A DNA stretch of 64,000 nt, taken from Nautilus pompilius (taxonomy: Eukaryota; Mollusca; Cephalopoda; Nautilida; Nautilidae). The notes beneath the pieces are model-generated. The model was not told the origin of the DNA. It did not search any database and worked only from the letters and a program-made list of their open reading frames with translations. The position numbers and the translations under genes were made by a program. Below are positions 12,625 through 24,390 of this stretch, piece by piece. Numbering within the stretch: the first letter of the stretch is position 1; each line of letters starts with the position of its first letter. The stretch is from assembly GCA_018389105.1 (NCBI GenBank), contig JACATO010000304.1:868001-932000 (forward strand). Direction: 5' to 3'.

Positions 12625-12795
12625 GAGTGGCAGCCATAATTTTAGGTGCAAATAAAATATCCATATTTCAGCCAAGCCAAATCATTGATGCATACATGTA
12701 AATTACAAATCCTTTGTCATATGAAACATTTTTTTTTTTGAGAACATCTTTTACATTGGATTTGGTTGATAAGTCCACAATTATGGACTCCAGTG
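12625..12795. mobile_element. Short non-autonomous Tc1-type element (MITE), 171 bp
   Basis: The left end GAGTGGCAGCCATAATTTTA and the reverse complement of the right end (CACTGGAGTCCATAATTGTG) match over most of about 25 bases with one-base gaps. Each end abuts a TA dinucleotide (12623-12624 and 12796-12797), the target site of Tc1/mariner elements. There is no coding capacity; it would have been moved by a Tc1-type transposase acting from elsewhere. A related solo end lies near 16368-16397. Confidence 0.55.
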
Positions 12796-12797
12796 TA

Positions 12798-14389
12798 CAT
12801 ACACAACATTTCTATTCTCTAAACCACTGCACCTTTAAAGCATATTTTAAGATGTGTACTGCAGATGAAATCATTTCGTAAACACAGCCAGGCAAAAAAA
12901 AACATTCATAAAAGATGAGTGTTGGCAGAATTTCCCATCTAAAAGTAAAGATATCTTTTCTTGTTGTTCGCCTCAGAAAAGATTACTGATATGAGAACTA
13001 TACAATTAATGTTAATTTTGTTAACTGAAGGTGTTCAATCCACAGCAATTACTTTCTGTAATAACTAAACAAAAAGAGAAAGAATTATCATTAAGATACA
13101 CACACACGCATTCTCTCTCTCTCATATATATAAATAACAGTGGCAGTTAACCCTTTGGCCAATCATTTGTCAGGTAAAGATGAGCTAACCAGTGAAATGT
13201 ATTACTGAATACTATTACAGAAGTAATCTTTTGGTTTTAATGAAATACTAGAGATTTTCAAATGAAACCAGACTGAAATAAAATTGCCATAATCATATCA
13301 GGCTAGGTTTCAATTTTAATGTCCTTAATTTTGTTTCTTTTTTTTTGTTTTTGAAAAAGGGTATGAAGCGGGTTATAAATCTGAACTAAATCTCACTTTA
13401 CCTTAAAAGGTGTCTGTAAGGTACTTAAAACTATCAACACCTGTTGATTAAGAGTCCAGACCACTGGATGGATAGATTTGTTAATTCCTGATGGTTACCA
13501 TGGCAATGGTCATCACTCTTTTGTTGAACCATATAAGAAAGACTTAAGGAACAATTCTCTGCGTTGTACACAGTAAGTGTGGTACAGAAATAAAACTTAA
13601 AAAAATACAAATAAAATAAATAAATATGTCCATCTGTTGTGTGACAAAGCAAACAGTTATAGCATAATGAGTTTTAAAAGTCTGCATGAAAAGTCAATTG
13701 AAAATGTACAAATTTAAGACAATGCACTCACTGAGATCATATCAATTTAAAGTTGAAAGATTTCTTTATCTGAGTATCACTGAGCTCCCTAGCAGCTGAG
13801 AGTAGATAATTGGTTAATAATTATGTTGAAGGCTCTCTCAGTTAACTGATAACTAGCATCAGACTTCTCAAACTGAAGCTCTGCTTCCTTTATGCTTCAT
13901 TTTCCCAATCCCCCCCCCCTTTTAATGGATGTTCAGCAGTGTCACAGATGTTTATATCTCCAGAAAAAAGAAAACAACAACACACACAACAATAATGAAG
14001 GTCTGGGAACAAGTCCTTGTCCAACAGCTGTTGTGGATGTGGTCAAATTCTTCCTGACTCTTGTGTATAGATTTCTTCAGTTTTTGTTGTTTTTTTTTTT
14101 AAATACTTCCAATGGTTGTTTCATTTTTTTTTCCAGCCTATATCAGGAGCCTTCATCAGTAATTTTACCTCATCTCTTCTAAATAAGCATTCCAGATGTT
14201 CACAACTTAATAAAGTAACTTCTGATAAACCTGTGGAATCTGCACATAATTTAACTAAAAATAAAATTAGAAATAATATAATTTTGTGTAAACTATTCAG
14301 CAAATTGAGAATTTAATTCCTCCCCCTCTCTCTCTCTCTCTCACACACCCATCCCAAAAAGATGTCTACACTATTTCCTTTTATTGATA
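12798..14389. other. AT-rich DNA with simple repeats
   Basis: Contains CA, CT and TA tracts at 13100-13135, a TTAACCCTTTGGCC segment near 13146 (piggyBac-like solo end), a C run at 13911-13919 and a (CT)n tract at about 14325-14341. A segment at 13255-13330 recurs in diverged form at 23470-23565, so it is part of a dispersed repeat. Confidence 0.4.
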
Positions 14390-14760
14390 AAGAAACATTG
14401 CCAGGTAAAATTTTTGCTTCATACATCAGACACCTCAAAATGTCCCCCCAAAAAGACATCCATGCAGGCATTGCAGCATTTGACAATAAAGTGAGACATT
14501 GTTTTAACAGAAATAGATACTGAAACATCAACAATTGTTGGAATTCATGGATGGTAGCTGCTATTTTTTTTTGGCATACACCTTGTGCTCCAATAACTCC
14601 ATTGGAAAAAATATGGTGGTGAGAGATCTAGAGAGCATGATGGATACTCAACTGGTTTGCAGTTCCCCATCCACCTCCCAGTAAAGTATTCATTCAAAAA
14701 TGCCTGTGCAGTTTTGCTATGCAATGAATGCACCTGAAATGAAATCATCATAATACTGAG
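14390..14760 (-). pseudogene. Decayed mariner-like (DDE) transposase, C-terminal part
   Basis: Minus-strand translation gives AQAFLNEYFTGRWMGN, then YPSCSLDLSPPYFFQW, and in another frame ACMDVFLGGHFE. This is the C-terminal order of a large Tc1/mariner-type transposase group whose members read FL-x-(5)-RWIGR...WPPRSPDLSPCDFFLWG, then CI-x-GGGHFE. The PDLSPxDFFLWG motif normally holds the third catalytic acid; here the segment reads LDLSPPYFF, so that aspartate is lost. A frame change and loss of the first two thirds show it is dead. The fragment at 23935-24390 probably belongs to the same or a related group but covers the N-terminal and middle parts. Confidence 0.7.
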
Positions 14761-17594
14761 AGAGATAGTGCACATGTATACACCTGTAACATTAAATAAA
14801 AGCACAATAGCTGTTATATTTTATAAGATTCCACCATATCCTTTCTCAATTAAATTTTAAGCAACACAACTGTTTACAGTTTTAAGTTATATTGTTACTC
14901 TTCATAAAATAGTTACAACATTCAAATTAATAGTCATAAATTATCAAATGCATATAAAGAATACTTAAATATTCAGAGCCATTATCTTGTGTTCTTTTTA
15001 AGTGAGATTAGTAATGATGACAGATCACTACACAGCTCTTTGTGGTCTTATATGAAGAGAGCAAGCAATGGAATCTCCTGAATGTGTTCAATAAGTATTA
15101 AAGGCTTGATTTTAATGAAAACCCCTTGCAATCTATGACATAGGTAGGCTATTACAAAAAAAAAAAGATAACTTGCTCCATAAATCTAATTAAGTCTGTT
15201 TATTCAACTTTCTATTAAAGATTTTTTAAAAAAATTTATTTAAAGAGCATTAAAAAAAAATTATTGTAAATAAAGAAACTGAAAGACTTGTGAGGAAATT
15301 CAGCTTCAATTTTTTTTTAATATGCCTATAAAAGTACATTTTAACAGCATTTCATGGTAGCACAAAGAATTCCCTACAAAAGAATGAGAATCACCAGCTG
15401 ATGGAGCTAAATGAGAATAGAAATGCCAAAGTAAACTATGTGTAGATATCACCACCAAGGTGTTCCTTCCCTGATACTGGTTTTAAAAAAAATACCTGTG
15501 CAAAATTTTAAAAAAAAAAAATGTAAATAAAAAAAGTAAGAGGAATAGGTGAGCTTCATGTCACTAACTTTTATATTAGTATTTAATCAAATAGCATTAA
15601 GTTTTATCATCCAGTCCAAACGTTTAAAAACTGAAATTTCTGTGATAAAGTAGAACTTGGGCTTATTATAAGACAATCACAGTATGCACAATCTGGAGTC
15701 ATCTCCCTGTAAATGTTACTGAAATAATGAATATCTACTGTATACACATCTATCACAGGTTCTGGGTACTGTTATTTCAAGAATGTAATTACTTTAGCAC
15801 CACAGTTGACTTACTAAAATAATTCTATAAAAGATTTCTTTTACAGACATCCAGAAACACATACAGAATACTGGTAATACCATTTTAATTTAGATTTTCA
15901 AAAATGAACAGAAACAAACATACTACCTACTTTCATTTTACTTAGCAAAAGCACATCTGCCTGCATTTGTTAATATGAAAACAATATAGCATTTTTGTTT
16001 TTGTTTTGCTATATATTTGGTGCAAAGAGTGTTGTTTCTGTTATTTTAACAGACAAAACTTACCAAAGTAAATGGAATACAAACTAAAAAAACACAAAAC
16101 TATTGCTTAGCAAATCTCAGATACAATTTTCCTTTTTCCTGTTTACTAGTTGCTTCACACAAATTCTTCAAAAAATTTTATGCCTGCATATTTATCAAAT
16201 TATATATATGCCTATCATAAAAGAATTTTAAATTGTAGATGGCATCTTAAAATATGCATCAAATATACACTAAAAACCATAATTGTGCCCCTGCTGATAA
16301 AACATTGCAGGAAGATACTTAGACAGGAAAAGTTGTCTGATCAATGTTCCAAACATATATATATTTTACAAATGAGTCCACAATTATGGCCATCTGTGTG
16401 TGTATACGCAAAGTTATAAAAAAACGAATTATTTAAGTAGATATAGAAGGCTCATTAGTTTAGATATAAATTAGTTGTAAGCATACTCAGCTGGTAGTGG
16501 GGGAGCTAATGCACTTGTCTCTCCCCTGGACTTACACTTAATGACTTTAACAGCTTGACACTGTTAAGTTGTTCCCCCTGGCCCTAATTACTAGCACCTG
16601 GCCAGACACTGACCTGTAGAGATGTGTTCAGTAAATTTCTGGATAAATTAACAAGTGCCTGCCAGTTTTGGATGTGGCCTTTGTTATGGAGCTGCATAGA
16701 TGTCAACATACTCAAGTAGCCATGTAATAAATAGGGGTTCTTAATGGGCCCCTAGTTGAAACCCTGGCCCCCATTTGGGGGCTACTGCTGGAGGGTGACA
16801 CCAGATCAGTTGCTTTATAAACAGGTTGACTGCTTCCCATAGAAACCCAGAGATGCGATCCATTAGCGATGTTGACACAGCACTACAGGTTGTTTTCATA
16901 ATTATCATATCTTGTTACTTTTCAGGCTGCAAAAGAAACTCCAATAAACCAATGGTCCTGTTGTGTTTTCCTCAGAATTTTCTGCGCACAGGACACTTTC
17001 CTAATAAAAATTTCAGCAGATAAGATACAGCTATTTCCCTATGGCATATGATTCACAAAAGTCTTCATCATCAGGGAATTCCTTGCTTATTCAAAGAGTT
17101 TCTGATCACAACCCAGCAAAGGAAGATCCTTCTAATAGTATCTAAACAAGATTAGTTCCTAGCACCTGGTCATATATAAAAACTTAAAAACAAAAAAAAA
17201 AAAGTTAATTATCAAAACAGAATTTTTCAATCTTGAGAAACTAACATGTTCTCACTTTTACTTCTGTGATGTCACAAGCAGAATTGTTCTTTTGAAATTT
17301 TCAACAAAAGAAAGTCTTTTGATCCTTCTTTTCATGTGCACAGAACCAACAAAAAGAATTTTGTGTATGCTTAAGGGGTGAATGATGATATCCAAGTAGA
17401 GGAGCCCTGTATCTGTGTGCAGCAGGATATTTTTCTGGATGGTGTTGAGAAAGTATAGGGGCACTATGCAACCCAACTTTACCATAAAAGAAAGCAAGCC
17501 AGAAAAATTTTCTAAATGCAAGTAAATTTTGATTACAAATGAACTTCTTACAGAATTGTACGAGGAGAAAATAATAGATGGTTAATCTATGTTG
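14761..17594. other. AT-rich non-coding DNA
   Basis: A solo Tc1-like end occurs at about 16368-16397 (minus: CAGATGGCCATAATTGTGG). A GC-richer block at about 16470-16810 with a short palindrome (GCCCCC, ATTT, GGGGGC near 16770) may be an old repeat. The minus-strand frame at 17258-17521 has no recognised motif. Confidence 0.4.
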
Positions 17595-19085
17595 TTATCA
17601 CAGTGCAAGGCTATTTTGATCATGCACTCAATGCCATTGAGTCAGTTTTGGTGAACTGTTTTGTGAGTCAAACCAGTAAGGCATGTTTCACTCATGGTTC
17701 ATCACACTTGTAGGGTGTTGAAAGTTCTCTCAGTAGTGGTAGAAGTGAGAGAGAGAATGCCAAAGATGTTGATCAGTTGTTGGGAAAAAGCGAGTCAAGC
17801 TCTGAAGCAGCTTCCATGCTGTTCTTGGATGCTCAGGTAATGCCATATTCACTCATTTTCATTTCCAAATGTTAATTTCTCCTAGTTGACAAATACCATG
17901 CAAATACAATAAAATTTTACAGTCTGCAACATCCACAACAAAAGCCTGTGCACATAAACAGGTAACAAACAATGCAGTTTTATACAAGTGGCAATATGGC
18001 CCTTGAACATTTGCTCCAACCCATTGCTAATGGGATCAATGCAAGGAATAAATGCAGGACTGCGAAAGTATTCTTTGGCATTATCAGAACAGTGGTTGTT
18101 TGTTCTTTCATCATCCAGCAAGTCTTAGAATCATAATGTTAATCTTACCTTCCTTAGCCAACTTCTTTGCCATCTAAAAATGTGCAAAATCCATCTTCAG
18201 TTCTACTGCAAATATCTGAAAACACTACTCTGTCTTTTACTGAATCAATAGCTTGAACATGCTTAGTAAATTGAGACTGCAGCTATTTGAAAAGGACAGA
18301 ATCAATTAGCTTTCATAGTTCATGCAAATAAACGTAACTACAAATGGAACACAGTAAACAGCAGAAAGATGGGCTGCTGAATTTTGTGTTGATCATTTCT
18401 ACTTTCTGCAATGGCTTCCAAAGCTGTAGCTACTGCTGAAAAAAAGTTCTGCAAGATATCAGGGAATTTTTCTCTAATGCATCCTTGCAAGTGACTTGGT
18501 CTTTTTGTTGATGCATGGAAAAAGGAAAAATTACAACCAAGTTGACAGCATTATTTGCAGTGTGTGTGTGAAAGTTACTATAGGAAAGAAATAAGTTACT
18601 ATAGGAAAGAAATCTCTGATAATAGCTTAAATTCCTCTAAGGTTTCTCATTGTGAAAGAGATGTTGTTGCCATGACCAAACATGCAGAACAAGTCAATTC
18701 CCTTTTTACTCAAAGTATCTAGAATTAACCTTGAAATTCTGGCTTCAGTACAATCATTAAGATTCACAGAAGTCAGGAAATTTTCAAACTATTTTCCAAT
18801 CAAGATTTAATAGATGGTCATGTTCAATTGCTCATGTCTAATTTTCCAAAATGCTGTAAAATTTGGCCTCACTAATTTTATATACAAGATATTCAGTGAA
18901 GTTACCAATTTCTTCAATGATGGCATTCTGTGCATGCCAACAGATTTCTCACATTTGCTGAAGCAGTCATCAGATGCTGTTGAAAGGTAGTATCTTCAGC
19001 TTCAACATAGAATTTTTAAACTGATCTAAAATGGCTATCATTCTCCTCTCTATCAGATGCAGATAAATCTTTACATGCCCCATGG
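17595..19085 (-). pseudogene. Decayed hAT transposase
   Basis: Going down the minus strand, segments appear in the order expected of a hAT transposase of the group related to THAP/ZMYM-type domesticated proteins. FRSV-FYVEAEDTTFQQHL lies near 19040-18980. QNAIIEEIGNFTEYLVY and ISEAKFYSILEN (about 18935-18845) match the strand leading to the first catalytic acid. ENFLTSVNLNDCTEARISRL and GIDLFCMFGHGNN (18790-18660) match the following L-D-x-GDGA region. HTANNAVNLVV near 18560 matches the cysteine/histidine segment. AKEYFRSPAFIPCIDPI (about 18085) matches the YFR-IFIP-LD segment. ERTFNTL and TMSETCLTGLT near 17700-17640 match the C-terminal dimerisation signature (ERSFSTLRR...RST-x-RLTGLAL). 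Multiple stops, frameshifts and a 21-bp tandem duplication (18572-18613) inactivate it. Terminal repeats and an 8-bp target duplication were not found. Confidence 0.8.
18572..18613. repeat. Perfect 21-bp tandem duplication
   Basis: Two identical 21-bp units (18572-18592 and 18593-18613), inside the decayed hAT gene. A 21-bp insertion keeps the frame. Confidence 0.95.
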
Positions 19086-20394
19086 TCTAATTTTATTTTA
19101 GTGCTAATGACTAAGCTTAGAATCTTTATATTTTTCTCCATTTATGCTGCCCAATACTGATTAATCTGATGGCATGTCAGGTGTTTTCCTTTGACCAAAG
19201 TTAAAAATCGCTTTATGCACTAGTGGCATTTTCAAGATACAGTATTTGAATGGGCATTGAAAACTTCTATTTCATAAATGATTCAATAACTAAGTTTTGC
19301 TAAATGTTGATTATCTTGCAAAAAGTAGACAATATTTACTAAACGCAGCTTTTGAGACACTTCAGAAATTTATAGTTACTCTCCAGCATCCAAAATCCAC
19401 CACCTAGCAATTTTTTTTTTTTTTTGGCATCATCAAATATACAAACTTTCTTGTGGTACAGACTGATGTAGATAGCCTCAAAATCAAAACTAGGACCACT
19501 CACCACAAACCAGACCTGCTAATGATGGCAACAGATGTATTTTGGGTCAGATGGTGGAAACTCACTTCCATCAATGTCAATTACCACACTTTCATCAAGA
19601 TATACTCATGCTTTTCAATGGTTGCTAGGGGTGGTAAACATAAGCTCTCTTATGTCTTCTCTTTGTTTAGCTTCAGCAGCAGCTTCATTACTATCCACAA
19701 TGGTTGCTTTATGGCTGGATAATACTGCAATAAAATACCGAAAAGTCAGGTATTCTTTTCATTTTCTGCCAGCAGACATGTCAAACAGATAGCCTAAAGA
19801 TTTCCCCCCTTTTTTCCTTCATCAGCCATGTTTTTGTCTCTTGTAGTTTGCAACAAGAGCCATGCATACAAAAGCTATCATATCATACACTATGCCACAT
19901 CAAGCTTGCACTGCTGGCAGGCTCAGTTCCTTGTATGCACTAGATGTTGTCTTAGCCTTTGATCCCCTTAGTGTTTTTGGTCTACAAATAAAACAGTGCA
20001 CAGGTGACTCATGCAGCAGCTATATCATAGTATGGAAATTAAAAAAAAAAACAAAACAGATTGTTACCAGTTGTCACTCACTATAGATTCAAACAAAGGC
20101 TTCCCACATTAAAAAAAAAAATAATTGTAATAATGCTACAATTTTCTGTATACTTTGTTTGCAATGCTAATGAGCTTCAACAATATGCAATAAAATATTA
20201 GTAATTAATCTGAGGAAAGCACAATGATATACTGAAAAGTGCATATACATGTAGACGAAACTCCCCTTGGCTGTGCACTGCCCAGTGTATATAACATTTT
20301 TAAGGAATAAAGGAACCCATACTGCATATGTTTTAATTAGCAATGAGGGTAAACTAGAGAGCCCACAGAAAATCCCTGCAGAATGGCTGCTGCA
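19086..20394. other. Coding-like minus-strand traces beyond the hAT remnant
   Basis: Minus-strand frames at about 19740-19620 (LSSHKATIVDSNEAAAEA, then KQREDIRELMFTT) and 19600-19515 (YLDESVVIDIDGSEF, PPSDPKYIC), and around 19990-19850 (FICRPKTLRGSKAK, ELSLPAVQAW), look like diluted protein sequence rather than random AT-rich DNA. They could be the N-terminal part of the hAT element or another gene. I do not recognise them. Confidence 0.3.
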
Positions 20395-20413
20395 AAAGAG
20401 AGAGAGAGAGAGA
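20395..20413. repeat. (AG)n microsatellite
   Basis: About nine AG units, followed by an A run. It lies inside the longest minus-strand open frame of this region (20167-20613), which has no recognisable motif and is judged non-coding. Confidence 0.93.
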
Positions 20414-23400
20414 AAAAAAACACTGACAAGATGACAAACAACTGCAGGGACCAGCAAGGGATCTGAGCCACAGCTGTAAACATAGGGTAATATGCATGAT
20501 ATGCAAACCCACCACTCAAAATAAATTGAATCTTCGAGAAAACAAAGCTGCCAACTGTTGAAGAACAAAAATTCCGGTTCAAACTCATCTACCAGTTTTA
20601 TTAAAACAAACATCCTTTGGTTATAGAGTTCTGAAAGTCTTCAGATATTGATGTCCATATTTACTTTTTTTTAAAGAAACTAATTACAGAAACTGATGTA
20701 TTTTCCTTCATTTAAATTCTGTTCAAATAAAGTTCCGATTACCTTTTCTTTGCGCTTTGTTTGTAAAATGCATGATTGATTCTTAGACCTGAGTAATAGT
20801 TACAAATGGGCTATTTGTCTGTACAGTATACAAAATTTTAAAGATTAAACACTTGTTAAATGTATATTTCTTTGCAAACCTCAAAACAACAGAATTAAAC
20901 AACTTGCCTTGATATCATCTCTAATATTGAATGAAACATTCTCAAACAGAGAGAGAGAAAAAAGAAGCCCTTAATATGTTAGGAATAACATGCGTGCAAA
21001 AAGATTGTCTATACACCGAATAGGAATCTACTTTCAGTTTGAATTTTTTTAAAAATACATGTAACTATATCCTGAAACAGGTTGTTGAAAGCAGATACGT
21101 TAACTTTGTACTTACTCTTGTGTTCTGAAAATTTCAAAATGCTTTGATGCCTCTTTGAGAAAACGGGTTTATTCAAGACGGTGAAGTGACATTCTTTTAA
21201 AAGTGAACAAACCATCAGGGGCCATGCAGAATCTGAAAATGGTTCTACTGCATACTTGAATGGATGTTGTAGCTGAAGTCTTTTTGTACTGTGACAATTT
21301 ATGTACTGAAAATAAGTTGAGTTGGAAATTTTATCATCTGGAACCAGCTTTTGAAGACAAGTGTTTCAATGACTTGTACTGTTTTTATACAGAATTCTTA
21401 AGCCCTTCAAGAGAAAAAAATTGGAATCAGCTTCACAGAAAGTATTTAATGTTGATGAAGTGCAGCAATGTCAGTTCTTACCAGATTTTCTTTTTTCCAA
21501 ATTGACACAAATGACATTAATGTTCAGTTACTTGGGATAACTGGGACCGAACAGGACCCGCTGTCTGAACGCAGTTAGTTCTTTTTTTTAAAATTTTAAT
21601 TATGCTTATTTATGTAAAAAAATGCTTACAAGGTACATTTCCCCCACCAAAAATAATGAAAAACATACACATCTTATGAAATATCAATGGTTCTAATTGC
21701 TACCCATGCTTCAACAAGCATCCATTCCCTCACTCTAGCCCAAAAGCCATAAAGAGCATCCAGTTATCATCATACATAAATGACCCCCAATAAACACCAT
21801 GTTCTTTAGAAATATTTTAGCACATGATCCTCCTCAAAGAATTTACTTTGTAGAAAGATGGCCCTTTGATCATGGCATTTACATATACTAAATAAAAATT
21901 AGTTGTAGCCTACTTCAAAGTCTTTTACCATTGAAGTATATATGCCAAAGATTAATAAACACAGACTGTTTATTCATGATATGTGGTTATTGTTTGTTGA
22001 TTCACCTATCTACCTATGTATTTATATTGTGTCCCTATAGTATTTATGGGATATCACCTTGTTTAGTAATTCTTTGAAAAGCACCTCTTGTTTTACCACA
22101 TTCCTGATCACGTAATGATATGTATTCATGTGAAGTGCATGTAACGATTATATCAGATCACTGTTTACTGTGCTTTTACCATATTGGCTCTTATTACAAC
22201 ACCGATTCTTTACCATAAGTTCACTCATTCATGTAAAATTCTCATAGGAAGCATAATGCATTGTGTCTGTAAAAGAGTTAGAATGTCAAAGACAGCATGC
22301 TAAAGCTAGATTGCATGTTTTGTCTGATTTTCTTCTTTCTCTGTGTCATTAACAAAGCAGCTAAGAATAAAATTTCTTTGATAATGTTGTAATGTTTTTC
22401 TTTTTCATTCTTTCAATGTAAATAGATCTATCCAATCTGCTATGTACATTAGCATTACTTGGCTTGTAGTGTCATTTGGAGATATTCTCATATAGTTTAG
22501 TTTCTAAATAGCAATGTATCAACTATTACCAACTGTAAAAAAGTTAGGATTTCATTTTCAACTAAGCAGAATTTGACTCTTTTAGCCCCAATAATTACCC
22601 ACCCACAACTTTTGAATTTTGATGAGTCCAGTAAATTCCCAGGTGGCAATTAGAACCAATACTGTATATCAGGTTGTGTCAGTCACCAATGATGCATTGA
22701 CAAACTTCTGAAGCTTGTGAAGAAGATTGCATGCTTCATCACTACCTCTGAGGTGATTTATAAAACAAAAGTGAACAAAGCAACAGATATAATGTCTCCC
22801 AACTGACACAAGCCTTTGGCTGGCACAACTTATGGAGATACCAGCTTGTCTGATAGAAGTTGCACACAGTTTTTACTACCTTCTCATCTCCACATACACA
22901 TTACATGCAGCACTGCTACAATTCCAAATCACTATTAGAATAGCATTTGATATAATTTTATTACCAGAAAAAATAATAATGCACAAGTTAAAGCTTGCTC
23001 TGACCATTACCAAAATCTACAAAACAAATTAGTCATCTTGCTTATAGAATACTAAATGTTGATAAGTTATGATGAAAAAGCTTTTGAAAGTTAAACTCAC
23101 ACCAAGATGCATACCTTATTACAGAAAGCATTCTGATGAAGAAAAATTTTAATGGCTTTACATTCATATGCAACAGCTCTGCAGGGTCACACTGAACAGA
23201 AATGAGAAATCCTCAAAGAACAATATGCAGATGGAAATTTTGTTTCTGAAGGCTAGAAAAGTAGATTTGTATGACATTTTTCATAGTTAAATTCATTAAG
23301 TACTTATGCTGCTTCAGTTGTAATTTTGTTGTGCAAATAGAATGTGGCAGCAGGATTAATACCATTATCGAGCGGTCTTATCAGAATGACTCCACAATTC

Positions 23401-23934
23401 TCAATGTTGTGACCAGTGTCAATGATCACCAAGATAAACAACAGTCCTAAATTATTTTTTTACTATTATTACTAAGGACACTCAAATGAAACTAGGCTAA
23501 AATAAACATTGCCATAATTGTATTGGGCTTAGGTTTTAATTTGAATGGCTACTAGTACTTATTAGTGACAACTGTTCAAAAATTGTTTGGGCAGGGTGGA
23601 TGCAACATCAAAAATAAAAGAAAAATCAACAGGCTTTACCATATTCTTAAACTGATATTTAATGCTATCTTTGAGTTCTTTTCTTTACTTATTCAACTAT
23701 GTAGCCAGCATGAAATCAGTTTTTGCTGTTCTTCAAATTTTTAGTGGATATTATTATCTATTTATTAACTGAAATTTTTGGTTTTAGACATTCTTTCTGG
23801 TTGACAGTCAAACTTTTGACAGATAAAACAATTTCACTAACTTTATATTCTGTATTCAACTGAAAAACTTACATCCATATTATTTCTGGCATTGTTTAAA
23901 TGAAATATAACCTGAATTTCTAACAGCAACTCTG
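20414..23934. other. AT-rich DNA, no gene recognised
   Basis: A segment at 23470-23565 matches one at 13255-13330 in diverged form. GACTCCACAATTCTCAATG near 23388 resembles the Tc1-type ends at 12.6 and 16.4 kb and may be a terminus of the element whose transposase fragment starts at 23935. Nothing else was recognised. Confidence 0.4.
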
Positions 23935-24390
23935 AGTCTGCCCATTAAATATCATCCAAATGCAATGTATTTTTTTCATTTTTAATCTCAAGAGAGTTAC
24001 ATTTAGGCTGTGATGGCTCAACAAATACATATACATTGGTCTTACCTCAAATACTGCAATTTTAGATGTTTGTGTGGAGGTGGAAGTGGATTTCATCAAT
24101 CCACAAAATGATGTGAAGCTAAATACATCAAGAATTCTAAGGCAAAATTAAACTGCATCTCTGGATCAGCAAGAAAAAATTCTTGCAGTGTTCATATCTT
24201 GTATAGAAACGGCTTCAGTGACTTGTGCAATCACCTTCCCCGCAATTTAAGGATAGGTCAGTAGAACTTGAAGCTTAATGAGTGATTCAATTTCCATATC
24301 CAAATCTTGGTATCTTGGTGCATTAGCTACAAATCCTGTCTCTGTAAATTTATGGATAAACTTACATAAAGCCATTGGGGTACATGTTTC
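23935..24390 (-). pseudogene. Decayed Tc1/mariner-like DDE transposase
   Basis: The minus strand starts with CTPMALCKFIHKFTETGFVA, which fits the helix-turn-helix region of DDE transposases (x-V-x-KF-x-ETGSV). About 90 codons later come DEIHFHLHTN, NCSIWGK and VYVFVEPSQPK, matching the DEAHFHL-x-G...NCRIWGTENPHV-x-x-E-x-P-x-HP signature around the first catalytic aspartate. Several stops and at least one frameshift interrupt it, and the C-terminal catalytic part is missing. A possible terminal repeat lies about 540 bp below (near 23388). Confidence 0.7.

Noticed and set aside
17258..17521. Minus-strand frame just beyond the hAT remnant as its C-terminus
   Set aside because: The hAT C-terminal signature already occurs at about 17700-17640, so this frame lies after the expected end of the protein and has no hAT motif.
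20167..20613. 148-codon minus-strand open frame
   Set aside because: No recognisable motif; it runs through an (AG)n microsatellite and is rich in Ser, Leu and Phe, as expected of antisense AG-rich DNA.
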